DNA from: Helopsaltes ochotensis
Lineage: Eukaryota; Chordata; Aves; Passeriformes; Locustellidae
Direction of reading: 5' to 3'
DNA length: 64,000 nt
Assembly (NCBI GenBank): GCA_013400155.1
Contig: VXBM01000680.1
Coordinates: 5,398-69,397, forward strand
This document shows positions 1-11,872 of this stretch, in pieces. The position numbers were made by a program, and so were the translations under genes. A model generated the notes under the pieces. It searched no databases. It had not been told where the DNA came from and saw only the letters and a list, made by a program, of their open reading frames with translations. Position 1 is the first letter of the stretch. Every line of letters starts with the position of its first letter.

Positions 1-356
1 TATATATATAATATAATAGCAGCCACAGAAAAACAACACAAATTGCCCACATGAAAATCCTAAAGAGCATAAACATTCATTAACCACGTCGTCCTGCAGC
101 GATAACCACCCGGCCACAAGCTGCAGGAGTTGGGGGTCTGTTAGTTTTTATTTATCCTTTGTGGAAAAGCAAACACACAGCTCTGGGAAGATCACTGATG
201 CTCAGACTGTTTTACAGCCCACTCACTGCTATTACCACAGCTCTTCAGGAAGTCAAGGATGATTAAAGAATGCCTTAAAAGCATTTCTGGTTCTTCCAAG
301 AAATGGTCTCAATCTGCAGCAGGGGGATGGGACACGCTGCTTGTGCTTTACATTCA
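1..356. other. Unique sequence, no feature seen
   Basis: Opens with a short TA-rich run (1-18). Nothing coding or repetitive is recognised before the CR1 copy that starts near 357. Confidence 0.5.
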
Positions 357-985
357 GAGAATCACAGAAGAGTTTGGCTTGAAAGGGACTAAAACACCAT
401 CCAGTTCCAAGCCCCTGCCATGGACAGGTGTTGCCCTGACTTTTGCAGCCTTTCTGATGTGTTTCTCAGTTTCTAAAGTGGAGTCAGAGTTCTCAATGTT
501 GTGCATTGCTCTTGCTTCTCTCTCACACTGGTGTTATCGATAGATAGGGATGTTTGGGGAAATTCTTGTAAACATCACATACTTTCTGGGTGAAGAAACA
601 TTTGATTGACTGTCGGTTTGGCCAGTGGAATTGGAGAGGTGGTGACATTCTCACCCAACCCCTGCCATAGATCTAAAAACTATGTAAGAGAGAACAATAA
701 ATTTCAGCCCTCTTTTCTATTTCTTTCCTTCAATCGAGTGTTCTGTGTCTTTTGTGCTGTGCTAAACAGTGACAGGGACACTTCCACTACCCCAGGTTGC
801 TCCAAACTCCATCCAGCCTGGCCTGGAACCCTTCCAGGGATGGAGCATCCACAGCTCCTCTGAGTACCCTGTGCCAGGGTCTCACCACCCTCACAGGGAA
901 GAATTTCATCCCAACCTTAATCCAATCTAAACCTCTTCTCTTTCGGTTTGAAACCATTCCTGCCTTGTTCCATCACTACAGTGCC
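357..985 (-). mobile_element. CR1 LINE 3' fragment, split by an LTR insertion
   Basis: The CR1 parts are 357-428 and 771-985; the middle is a solo LTR. Read on the minus strand, the right part holds the usual CR1 tail: a TTGGATTAAGG-type segment, CTGTGAGGGTGG, the CCCTGGAAGGG-type segment, and AACCTGGGGTAGTGG. The left part then continues with CCATGGCAGGGGCTTGGAAC. Joined in place, the two read as one uninterrupted 5'-truncated CR1. CR1 is the dominant bird LINE; it encodes nothing here. Confidence 0.85.
429..770 (+). mobile_element. Solo LTR of an endogenous retrovirus (family A) nested in CR1
   Basis: Begins TGTTGCCCTGACTTTTGCAG and ends near GTGCTAAACAGT. It is flanked by the 6-bp direct repeat GACAGG (423-428 and 771-776). 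The repeat lies inside CR1 sequence that is continuous when one copy and the LTR are removed, so the boundaries are firm. A 6-bp duplication fits a class II (ERVK-like) element. Related copies lie at 6770-7113 and 36803-37148. No internal retroviral genes remain. AATAAA is present near 694-700. Confidence 0.8.
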
Positions 986-3900
986 TGATGAAACCAGCTA
1001 AGAGTTAATATATTGTGGGATTTAGAAGGAAAAAAAAGAAGTGTGGAAAAATAAAAAAGTTCAGTGATCACCCATTCAGGATTCTTTGACAACCAGAGTA
1101 TCCAGTCCTTCCAGCTTGTATTGTAGCCTGCTATACAAACCACTGATCTTTTCCTCTCATTGCTGAATTTTTGTTGTAAGAGCTGGCACTGTGTTCAGTA
1201 TTCCCCACTCATTTTCCAGAAATTCATGTAGTGACACGAAGTTGTTTTTTTTTTTTTCTTAAAATGAAAAAAACCCTCACAAAATGTTGAGAAACTTGTT
1301 TTGCTTATCTTGTTTTCCCACAGCTTGACCAGCCACCAGACATGTAGCTCTGCAGGAACTTTTTCAAGTACCCAATCCTTGCATAAAAAGCCCCAAATGT
1401 TTGCTCTTCTGTCAGGATAACGGGTGAAAAAAACTTACTTGATCGTTCATTTGCATTTCTGTAAAAAATTAAAGCCACACCCAACTGGAAAATATTACAA
1501 GGCTGATGAACTGAATGAGAATAGCAAGAACATTATGAGGTACAGATTTAAGAAAAGCTTGAGTATCAGATCAACAAAGGGAATAATATCAGGAAAAATT
1601 CTTTTTATAGCCAAGATTTTATACATTCCTGGAAAACACAGATTTAATAATTTGCCTCCTACGACTTCATAGATGGTAGTGCCACATTTGCAAAATGCAA
1701 TTTTGTTTTTTACATGGTAAGTGAAATAGATTTATGCAAACCAGTACACCAGGAAATTTAAGTTCATCTTTTGAATAAACATCTCCTCTGACCATCTGTT
1801 CAGAAGATTTACAAAAGAGTTAAGAGTTAAAATGGGGTAGATTGCTGTGCCAAAAAAATAAAATATAAGGACTGAAAGATATTCTTAAAAATGTCATCTT
1901 AAAAAGAATAAAAGTCACTTTTCTTGTTGTTGTTGTTTTGAAGTAATTATTGACATGTTACTATGAAGCACTGTCAGGTCATTCAGGCTTTTGCCTATTG
2001 CTGGCTTGAGTTCACTGCAAAAATATCTTCTTTCATTATTGCTCTGTGAAAAAAATATTTACAATTGAATATTACCACAGTTTTCTAAATATTTTCCAAA
2101 GAGTTTCACTGTTTCTAGAGAGACCAGGAAGAATAAAATGGGTTTTAGCTCATGGAAATACAAAGGTTAATGTATTCCTCTGACATTAAAAAGACAGCTT
2201 TTCTTTCAACAACATCATCCATTTCACCCCGTTGAACAAATTTTAGGAGTTACCAAAATCAGCACAAGCCACTCGTATCTTTGGCACCAAATAAAATCGG
2301 TGAGAGCAGCCAGAGCAGCACAGGTCATGCTCAAGCAGGGAAACTCTCCCTCCTTTGCTCCCACAAAATTGTGTTGAGTCAATAACGTTGGATCAGCTCC
2401 ACCGGTACCCAGCTAAATTTCGTCTTGAGGGAAGCCTTTGTTTCCAGCCAGATGTGATCAGACAGAGCTGAGAGCCTGCAAGATGTGCAGAATAATTTCA
2501 AAAGCATCAATTCCACACCTCACAGGCCTGTTCCAGCCCCCACCTGCATCCCAGCCCCCTTCACGTGCCAGGGAGGACTTTTCCTACAATCCCTGGCTGA
2601 ATGCACCAGACACACTTTTATTGATTTATTGATTGATTGTGCCTCAGGCAGCTGCCTTGCCCTGGGATACTCCTCTTTGCTTCCTTCCAGATTTCATCTC
2701 TCTTTTCTGCCTAGCACAGAAAGGGTTTTTAGACAGAGTAAAGACTGGACATCAGGCTTACACTGTTACAAATAAAAGCAGGGTCTGTCAGTAACTGATT
2801 GGCTTAACTGGTCTCCCTTTGTATTTTTTTTTTTTTTAAATTTGCATACTTCTCTTTTGTTTCTCTCTGGGTTTCTTCCAAGGTTAGCCTGCTTAGGTTT
2901 AATTCTTCTTCTTTTTACAGTAGAAGAAAGAATGCTGAAAGTAATCTCAAAAGGTCATCTTAGTCCATCTCTGCTGTACAGCAGAATCAATTAGACCCTG
3001 ACAGATGTTTGATTTGTCCTTAAAAACCCTGGTGCCAGAAGTACTCTGGCTCTGCAAAACTCAGACAAGTGATTCCAGTTTGATTCCAGGAGCTTCCTCT
3101 GTGTGCTGTCAGTGCTTTCCAAGGGGCTTCTTCTTATGTTGAGCCTGTTCTGCTCCCAGTTATTTGTCTGGAAAAGTGGGCAAGGAGAAAAGCTTACTGT
3201 CTTGCTAGGAATTTTTATTTATTTGATAGTTCCTACCATGCCTTCTCTTAGATTTACCTGTTTTAAATGGAAAAGGTCCACATTTCATCAACCTTTTTTT
3301 CATCGTCTTCACTGAATTCCTCTTCAGTCTCAAAATAATCTTCATCCCCCTTTAAACTCCAGGTGTGTCCTATATCAAAGCTACAGGTGAGAACACACAC
3401 CTTAAGCTTTGCCAGACCACTTTTTTACACACACTGATCTCACTGTTGCCTTTTTCATTGCTGCAAATCTTTGTTGACTTATGTTCAACTTTTCACCTCT
3501 AATTCTGCTTAAATATCTCCCTCATGATGGATTTGCACAAACAACTGTCTCTACCTATATGTGAAAGCATGGGTTTTTAAAAAATTAAGAGCCTTTTCCC
3601 CCTTAAATTAATTTTCTGCCTTGCTAAAATAATTTTTTATTTCTAGTTCTGCCCTGCAGAGGGTGCTCCCACTCTTATCATGTTTATCATCTGCAGATAT
3701 GATAAGCATTTGCTCTATCCTATCACCTGAATCCTTCAGGAAAAAAACAGATTAATTCCAGTATGAGGCCAGGCCTCCTGCAAACTAACAGGAATCATTA
3801 TTCTATTCAGTCAGTAAAGCATGGGTAACAATCATCTAGAGTGATTTTTCCAACTGTTTTTGCTCAGCCTGAAAAAGAGGCAGTTGAAGGGACATAGAGT

Positions 3901-6255
3901 AAAGGCGTGCAAAAATCACACAGGAGATGAGTTACTGTTTCTCCTAACACAAGAACTGCAGGATGCCAATAAACTTTTGAGACAGCAGGTTTAAAACAAG
4001 AGAATTCTTGTCCTTATTAAATAAATTGCATAAGTCCTTAGGGAGGATAAATGCATATGTGAGCTAAAAGAATCAATCAGTGATAGGGGAATATTGCACT
4101 GAAGACCCAGCAGAGCATAAAGCTCCATCAAAAGCTATTAAAATGCAGATATCATCCTCATCCAGAGAAGTTCCTGACACTCCATTTGTCATGGAGATTA
4201 TACAGAAGAAGGGTCATTCTATATTTGACTGTTCTTGCATTACTTCTCCAAGGAGGACTATTGATCACTGCAGAAGACAGGATCCTGGTAGGACCAGCGC
4301 TGAGCCTCACCCAGCATGGCTATTTTGGGAACTGAAGCTGGTCTGAACTTCACTCCCCCATTCCTGATGAGCACTTAAATATAATCACGAGTAGCTCTGG
4401 CCAAAAAAAAGTCTAATTTGATGTATGTGCATCTCTCAGCATAGTGGAATCTCATCTTGGTTAAGGCCAAAGAAACACAAGTCACGAGTTAAATGATTTC
4501 TCAGTGGAAAAATACATCCCCTCTGTTTTGCTGCAGCAGGTAAAAACACGGAAAGGGAGGACAGGAACAATCCACGCAGGCTGGGAGACCTGGAGAACAG
4601 AGAGACAAGATGATACCCAGGAAATAAAGCCAAACAAAGGAATGAAACTGGGCCCAGGATGAGAAGCAACACAGGACTCTGAACTCGCTTCTGTGTGGGA
4701 CTTCAATGTCAAGTGCTGCACTCCCTGTTTTTGTTCCCTCTGAGACTCTGAAGTCGGGTAAACCTGTCGTATCCACTCCTGTGATCAAAGACTAGAAACA
4801 TCAGATAAACTCAAAGTATAGAGGTTTGGATATTCTCACGAGCTTTAACATGTTTTGGGTTTTTTTATATATATAAAGGACTGTAGCATAAAAATCAGTA
4901 TAAAAATAATTTAAAAAAAGTAAAATATGTAGAACAGAGGAAAATGGCTCCCTTGGCAGAAACAGATATATGAGAAAGGCAGAGAAAGGTGAGCTGGGTC
5001 TCATTTCTGTTAACTACTTTGATATTTTGCAGCACTGTAATGCTCCAAACAGAGAAGAATGAGCTTGATCTGACATGGTTCCTACAAAGGAATTTATTCC
5101 CCTCACACTCTTCACCTCCATAACACAGCACGCAGACTGAGGCATTTTGCAGGTGAAAATAGAGGAGGGCAGGTGGAAGAAATACTGAAAGCCCCAAAAG
5201 AAAAATGGAGGAGAAAAGGAAGCAACTTCCGTTGTTTCAATAAAATAGGATGAAATAAAGCAAAGTAGGAAAAGTTGAAAAGGAGAAAGTGTTACCAGTG
5301 TGACACTGAGTGAAAATTAACAGTTACAATTGCTTTTTATACCTAGTTCTGTTCAGGAATACTAAAGGAAGGGCAATCCTCTGATAACATCTCATCAGCA
5401 CTGTACTAGATGAGGGGAGGGGGATCTTTTAGAATGGGTCACGTTAAGGAAAATACAGAGTAGGAAAGTATCAAGGTATATTTGGCATCTCTTTTGTGTG
5501 TTCTGCTTAGCTCAGCTGCCAGAAAGAGCATGAGAATGAATCCAGCACAATGGTTTACCCTGCAGTGACAGCCTCAGCCCTGATTTTTAGGGAGGCTTGA
5601 GGAGTTACACCACCATGGGTGGCCTTTGTGATGTGGGAGCACAACCAGCAGAATGGGAGCAATCCTCAAGGCCAGCTGTAAATCTCCCATTCTAAGGTCA
5701 GACATGCAAAGAGTGCATTTCCTGCACTCCTGGCACCTGATTTATCCTGTCTCAGATCAGACTGTTGACCAAAAGCCAGACAATTTCCCTGGGGACAGAG
5801 CATCTGCTACAGACCAAAGGAGCTCCTGGAATCTTTGAAGGCTGCACAGCTCATATTCAGCATTTCACTGCCCTACTTTCTTTGGGAAAGAAGGAACAGT
5901 GCCAGTCAGTAACCTTGGGGCATGTCTTGACCACCATCAGTCACTCCAACAGATTGACTACAATAATTCAGAGAAAACTTTGACCAGTGCCCAAAATGGG
6001 GAATTCTTGACCATGAAGGATGGGGTGGTAGGAATGCAATATCAGTGGAGGCAGGCAGGAGCTATGGGTCTGGGCCCATATCCTGCAAGAGCAGGAAAAT
6101 GAAAGAGAGGCAGGAAACAGGAATGTGGCTGATTGGGGTCATGACTGTGAATGCTGGAGGAGAGCAGGTGGAGTGGCCATGGGATGGGGGGAATGTGGCT
6201 CCCAGCTCGAGCTGCCCAGCCCCAGCACGGCAGAGCTTTTAATGGCACAGCCTCT
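986..6255. other. AT-rich unique DNA, no gene seen
   Basis: Contains short T runs near 1246 and 2827 and no frame that resembles a known protein. No CR1 or LTR signature is recognised. Conserved regulatory elements may be present but cannot be told from one sequence. Confidence 0.5.
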
Positions 6256-6542
6256 TGTTACTGACGAGCACAGCCAAAGGAAGAGACACAGATACTCAGA
6301 AGGTGGAAGAGCAAAAAGAGAGGCTGACTTTTATTCTGACTTCATTATATACATCCTTCATTCCAAGCATGGATTGGCTGAGAGTGTTGCCACCTCTCCA
6401 ATTCCACTGGACAAACTAACAATCCATCATTCCTCTCCTCCTCCATGAAAATATGTAAACAATTGTTGTTTATACTTAGAAGCGTGAGAAAACTTGTTGC
6501 AAGAATGAAAACACATCAGAAGGCTGAAAAACCAGGACGACA
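6256..6542 (-). mobile_element. Solo LTR of an endogenous retrovirus (family B)
   Basis: On the minus strand it begins TGTCGTCCTGGTTTTTCAGC and ends GTCAGTAACA, giving TG...CA ends and 287 bp. It is flanked by the 6-bp direct repeat GCCTCT (6250-6255 and 6543-6548), extendable to 8 matching bases. It is related to the copy at 10849-11131. No coding remnant is seen. Confidence 0.8.
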
Positions 6543-6769
6543 GCCTCTTGTTTGAGATGTACACTTCTGGAGGAGAGGTTATGGACACAGCCGGGGGAGC
6601 CGCCATGCACAGATGAGTGTGGAGCCCCCACCAGGTGTAGATTTTCCCCCCACACAGTGAAAATCAATAATAACATAAAAAAGCATGGAGGAAAGGCAGG
6701 CAGGATGACTCTGAAAACTGCACACTCAGCTTTCCAGACCAGGAACCCAACCTCATCCTTGCTGACAAG

Positions 6770-7113
6770 TTGACGCTGTTTAGCACAGCACAGAACGACA
6801 CAGAACACTTGATTGAAGGGAAAGAGCAGAAGAGGGATTGACCTTTAATCTTCTTTATTATATGGTTTTCACATCCATGCCAAGGATTGGTAGATGGTGT
6901 TGCCACCTCTCCAATTCCACTGGCCAAACCAACAGTCCATCAAATGTTCCTTCACCAAGAAAGTATGTGATAGTTTACAACAAAATCCTAAAACATCTCT
7001 ATTGATAACATCCGTGTGAGAAAGAACCAAGAACTATGAAAAACATCGAGGACTCTGACTCCACTTTAGAAACTGCGAACAACATCAGAAAGGCTGCAAA
7101 AGTCAGGGCAACA
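6770..7113 (-). mobile_element. Solo LTR of an endogenous retrovirus (family A)
   Basis: On the minus strand it begins TGTTGCCCTGACTTTTGCAG, the same 20 bases as the copy at 429, and ends near GTGCTAAACAGCG. The flanks GACAAG (6764-6769) and GACAAA (7114-7119) form an imperfect 6-bp duplication. It lies 227 bp from the family B LTR in the same orientation, but each has its own flanking repeats, so they are separate insertions. Confidence 0.75.
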
Positions 7114-10100
7114 GACAAATCTCCCCACAATCCTCCCACATCCGTCTGTCTGCCCCCTGCTCTTACTGCACATTTAGTTCCTCCCAAATCAGCATCCTAA
7201 CCTCATCAACCTCTCTCCCCTTGCATCCCAGCACACAAAAACCTCTCCTTCAAGCTCATCAGACCTCTCAATGCCTCTCAAGTCTTTCAACACTAGTCCC
7301 TGGTCTCAGCAGTAAAATCTCTGAGACAGGATAAATGTATCTCTATTACCTTTCCAGATTCCTCATTGAAATCCCGCTTTTCCAGGGCGATTTTTGATTG
7401 TGAAAGCAGTAACTCAGAATCAAGCTGAATCCTAATCAGCAAAACCAATGGAGACATATTTAGGAGGCTGTTAAAAAAAAAAAATTGAAAAAATCATGCA
7501 TTCTGATTTTCAGGTGTCTCATGTGAATATAAGGCATGTCTACATGCTTTTGAGCTCTATTCAAATTCATCTTTATTCATTAATTCCCTCTGATATATCT
7601 GATGAGAATAAAACTGGCAAAGAGGGCAAGGACATACAGAACAAGTAGGATTTCTACTTCAAGGTCTTAAATGACAAGTCAAGGCAGGGAGAGGCAATAT
7701 TTTCCATAGAAAAAGTACACGGGGAGAAAACAGATGCTTTCAGGTAGATAAGTCCAACCTGCTGGTCTACAGGATAAAAGTTTGAGCACAGATTCATCCT
7801 TCTCTCTTGGGTGAAAATTGTGCATTTGTGTTTTACAGGATGCACTAAAAATTGCACACAAATTGCTTCCTTTTTAAATTTCCTATACAAAACAGAAGTT
7901 GTGCAAGAAGCACAGACCTACCTAAAGAAGTGTTTGAGGAAAGAAATCTGATACAGAGGAGGAGAGGATAAACCAAAGGGAAAAAAGAGGAATAAGAAAC
8001 CCCAGCATCCTCATTGCAAACATATACAGAACCAGAAATCCATCTTGACTAGGTTTGGGGACCATGTGGCAAAAAATGCGAAGGAAAAAATACACATTTT
8101 CTTTAACTCCACTGAGAAGCTGTAAAAATGAGCACAAAGGAAAAAAAAAAAAACCAACACAAGAAAAAGATAAAAAGAAACAAAAAAAGATACAGAAAGA
8201 AAATGCTTCTGTTCCACTCAGGCTGTGAAATTCCTGGCCTGCAGCTCTCTCTGGTCTGCATCAGATCCTAACTCCCTGGACCCTCGAAACAACTTGGTCA
8301 ACTTCCCCAGCAAAAATATTTCTGCTGAAGTTAGTGCTCAGAAGAGTAAAGATAAGACATTTATAACTGCCTGCAGGACCAAGGCTGGATGCTGGCTGCA
8401 GCTCATTTTTTACAGTAATTACATTGTTAATTAATGGCAACATTCATTTCATGAGGACAGTAATGAAATAGTTCTGCCACCAAGAAAAATAGCAGAGTTC
8501 TGAGCAATGGTTTTACACGAGTTTCCAGGAAATCATATTTCCTTCTCTGTAGGGATTTTTTAGCTCAGATTGTACAGGGAAGGGGGTTGAAAAATGGGGT
8601 TTGGTTCACCAGGAAGAGTCTCAGCTTTGCCCCCTTTACTTTTGTCCCACAACCCTTCAAAGGGCAGATTAGGACAGAAGAAACTAACATATAATAATTA
8701 TAGAATTATTATTATTATAGTGCTAAATGGAGGGTCTGCACATTGAGCCCCCTGAATGTAATTTGGGTAAATCCACAGAATATTTGGATTATTTTGCTTG
8801 TTCACACCTTTTGCAATGCCTTGCAATTCAGGTGACGTTCAGAAGGAAAAACCTCTGTGCCACAGATTCTCTTTTCTGAGAATGCCAAAATGTCTGCCTC
8901 TTTAAATTGCATTTTTTCCAGTTGCTTGGTTTTGGTTATTTTTTTCAGTTTTGCTATGAGAATTAAATATAGCCTATAAAAACAAAACAGAATATGTCAA
9001 AACAAATGAAATTTCCAAAACAGCAGATAATGAATCCCTTTACTGCCACTGGTGGGGATTTTTTAAAGTTTTCATAATATCTGCGTGAGGATCTACAATT
9101 TTCTAGCCCCTCTGAGATTTCACAGTTAGAATTTCAACAGCCTGCAAAGAAAGAATACAGAAGAAGCAGTGGTTAAGGCTGTATTTTCTGTATTTAATTC
9201 CATTTAATCACAGAAAGAGTTAGAAAAATAACCAATGCAGCTTGGTAATGAAAAAAAACCCTTTAAAAAGGGTTTTAAAAATCTACTATTTGAGAGACCC
9301 TCACTGCAGGATTAACTCAGGTTAAAATTCTGGAGGAGTACAAACTCTTTCACAATGTCCGAATAAGTCTTCTTTTTTAAATTTCTTCCCATTTCACATC
9401 ATAATTTGCATCCACCAAATATCTGTTGATTTTAATTTCTCCTTTTCAGCTGGTCCTCCCAGCGGCTCCACCAGAGGCATGGGATCCAAATCAGCCCCTC
9501 ATTGACTCTTTTTAATGTTCCTTATAAAAACATCCTGATAAATTGAAGAAATGAGTAGCAAAATGTTCCCTGAATCTGGTAAAAAAACAGTCTATAGAGA
9601 CCTTGTGTTTTTAAAGTGACTTTATAACCAAGTAATTAACAGTTAATAAGGTCAGACATCAAAAAAGCTCATTTTCTTCTTAAAAGGTAGGGACCTCATT
9701 TCTCTAGAAATGCTCCTCACTTTGACCAGTTATGAAATTGAATTTTGACCTTTGCACTAATGAACACAAAGAGTTTTGTGTAAAATGTACCATTGAATTC
9801 AGACTTATCAAATGCTGTAAGTCCAAAAATTTTATACTTGGGTTTACAAATTCAGCCTTTTTCTTGGAAGCTTTTCTTGGAAGATGAGCATCAAGGATCG
9901 TTTTCCTTTTAATTTCTTTCTTCCATATTAAAAATAATGCAATTAACTGAGCAATGTACTGTGCAATGTGTAACACTTTAAATTAAAACATCTGAAGCCT
10001 TCCAAAATTAAACGAGCACAAAACTTAGGCTGGAAGAAAATAATTTTCTGCAAAAACCACAGCTATGTACCAAACGACAAAATCCTGTAAGATAAAGAAA

Positions 10101-10701
10101 CTATGACTAATTAATATATCGTGCAAATTAGGACCTGATGAAATTTGATATGATTTTATTCCAGTGTAGGAACCTGATCATACCAGATTTAATAAAAAAA
10201 AAATCTAAATAATTTTTAATCTGGTAACCTGTCTTTATGTTATAATTCAGAAAGTGTATCAAATATACACAACAGAAAGTAGGACAGAACATAAAAAACA
10301 AGTAAAACCTTATCTCACAGCTTGCTGCTGGGAAATGCAGGTGCCTTTATTTTAAGCAGTTTGCCTGGAGGGAGTGAATTCCAAGTGCGTGTTTGTTTGT
10401 CTCACAGTCCGTAAGAAGCATCAATACAAGGGTGGCATTCTGAGAGGTTCTGACACAGAAAAGAATTCACATTCCATGTCTGTGAGTGGATACACTTGTA
10501 TATACCACACACAGAAGTCAAAACTGCACCCAAGGCCAAGGGGGTGACTTTTCTGCCTGTGCCACTGTGGAAACACATCAGCTCCATCTGAGAAGGCAAA
10601 ATTCAACACCTGGAATAATTTCTAAGGTAATTTCATTTTTGTCACTACGTGACTCTCTGCAGAACTGGGAATAGGTTTCAGAGCCTTGATCTTTCTTATC
10701 A
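7114..10701. other. AT-rich unique DNA, no gene seen
   Basis: No recognisable coding or repeat element. A 10-bp perfect dyad AAAACCCTTT/AAAGGGTTTT lies at 9255-9276, and A-rich stretches lie near 7470 and 8140. Confidence 0.5.
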
Positions 10702-10841
10702 CACTCACAGAAGCACAAAATGGTTTGGGTTGGAGGGGGACTTTCAAGATGAGCTCATTCCAGGTTTCCTTGCCCTGGGCAGGGAGTTTGGAACAAAATT
10801 GTCTTGAAGGTCCCTTCCAACCCAAACCACTCTGTGATTGC
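10702..10841. mobile_element. Two CR1 3' ends in inverted arrangement
   Basis: 10702-10785 reads as a CR1 3' end on the minus strand (TGGTTTGGGTTGGAGGGGG, later CCTGGGCAGGG). 10786-10841 reads as a CR1 3' end on the plus strand (TTGAAGGTCCCTTCCAACCC, ACTCTGTGATTG). The tails face outward, forming an imperfect palindrome. No duplication is visible between the parts. Confidence 0.7.
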
Positions 10842-10848
10842 ACCATTC

Positions 10849-11131
10849 TGTCGCCCTGATTTTCAGCCTTCTGATGTGTTTTCATTTCTGCAATGGAGAT
10901 TCTCACGCACTTAATGTAAACAATCAGACTGTTTTCATTCTTTCATGAAAGAGTCAAGAGTTGATGGACTGTTGGTCTGACCAGTGTGTTGGAGAGGTGG
11001 CAGCTTCACCCTCCAATCCATGGCCGCCTTTAGAATTCTACAAAAGGTCAAAAATGTAAATAAAAAGGTCTTCTTCTTCCCAACCCAACTCAGCGTGTAG
11101 GTGCACTTCTTCCCTGTCTCTTATCTCTACA
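10849..11131 (+). mobile_element. Solo LTR of an endogenous retrovirus (family B)
   Basis: Begins TGTCGCCCTGATTTTCAGCC and ends TATCTCTACA, 283 bp with TG...CA ends. It is flanked by the 6-bp direct repeat CCATTC (10843-10848 and 11132-11137). The length and opening match the family B copy at 6256-6542. It inserted just beyond the tail of the CR1 pair at 10702-10841. Confidence 0.8.
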
Positions 11132-11137
11132 CCATTC

Positions 11138-11627
11138 TGTGTTTGTTGAAATGAATCCCTGCTTATCTATACATGAACAAAATTCATATACCTACAATAA
11201 AGCATGGCATGACCAGTAGCTGTGATAAGACCATCTAAGACTTTGTGTTCCAATGAAACAGATTCCAGTTATTTGTATCTTAACTTCTAACTTCTATTTC
11301 TATCTAACTTCCAGGCTTTTTCTGATTCAGTTGCTTCTCACCAGTTTCATTTAAAATGGAAGGGTTGCTTGCAAGCCCTGGAAGGACAAAGGAAGCAGAA
11401 GAGGCTTCCCCAAAGAAGGGGCATTGTGATTTATTTTTGAACAGCTCTAGCAGTGTGGCAGAAGGTGACAGTGACATGAAATCTGGCAGGAGAAAACAAA
11501 TATCTCCCAAGTCTCTGTTGGAGCAACTCTTGAAGAAGAAGAGGGATCTCTAGCACAGTCACTGATTCAGAACTCTTCTTCTGTCCATCTTTTATAGCTG
11601 TAAACTGTAATTTTTGATGAGGGAACA
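11138..11627. other. Unique DNA, no feature seen
   Basis: Lies between the LTR and the next CR1 copy. The open frames at 11304-11553 on both strands overlap each other and resemble no known protein. Confidence 0.45.
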
Positions 11628-11872
11628 GCCTCAAGTTGTGCCAGGGAAGGCTTAGATTGGATATTAATAAAAATGTTGTCAGTGGAAGGGTGACCAGGCA
11701 CAGGCTGCCCAGGGAAGTGTGCAGTCACCATCCCTGGAGGGATTTAAAAGATGTGGAGATGCAGCATTCAGGGCTATGTTTTAATGATGGGCTTAGCAGT
11801 GCTGGACCAATGGTTGGACCTGATGATCTTAGAGGGCTTTTCCATCCTTAATGATTCTGTTCCATGGTTTTT
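11628..11872 (+). mobile_element. CR1 LINE 3' fragment
   Basis: Runs from CTCAAGTTGTGCCAGGGAAG through GCCCAGGGAAGTGTGCAGTC and CATCCCTGGAGGGATTTAAA to TTGGACCTGATGATCTTAGA and ATGATTCTGTTCC. It is the same subfamily as the copy at 13717. Confidence 0.8.

Noticed and set aside
6256..7113. A single small provirus with two LTRs
   Set aside because: The two LTRs differ in sequence and length, and each has its own flanking duplication; the 227 bp between them shows no retroviral motif.
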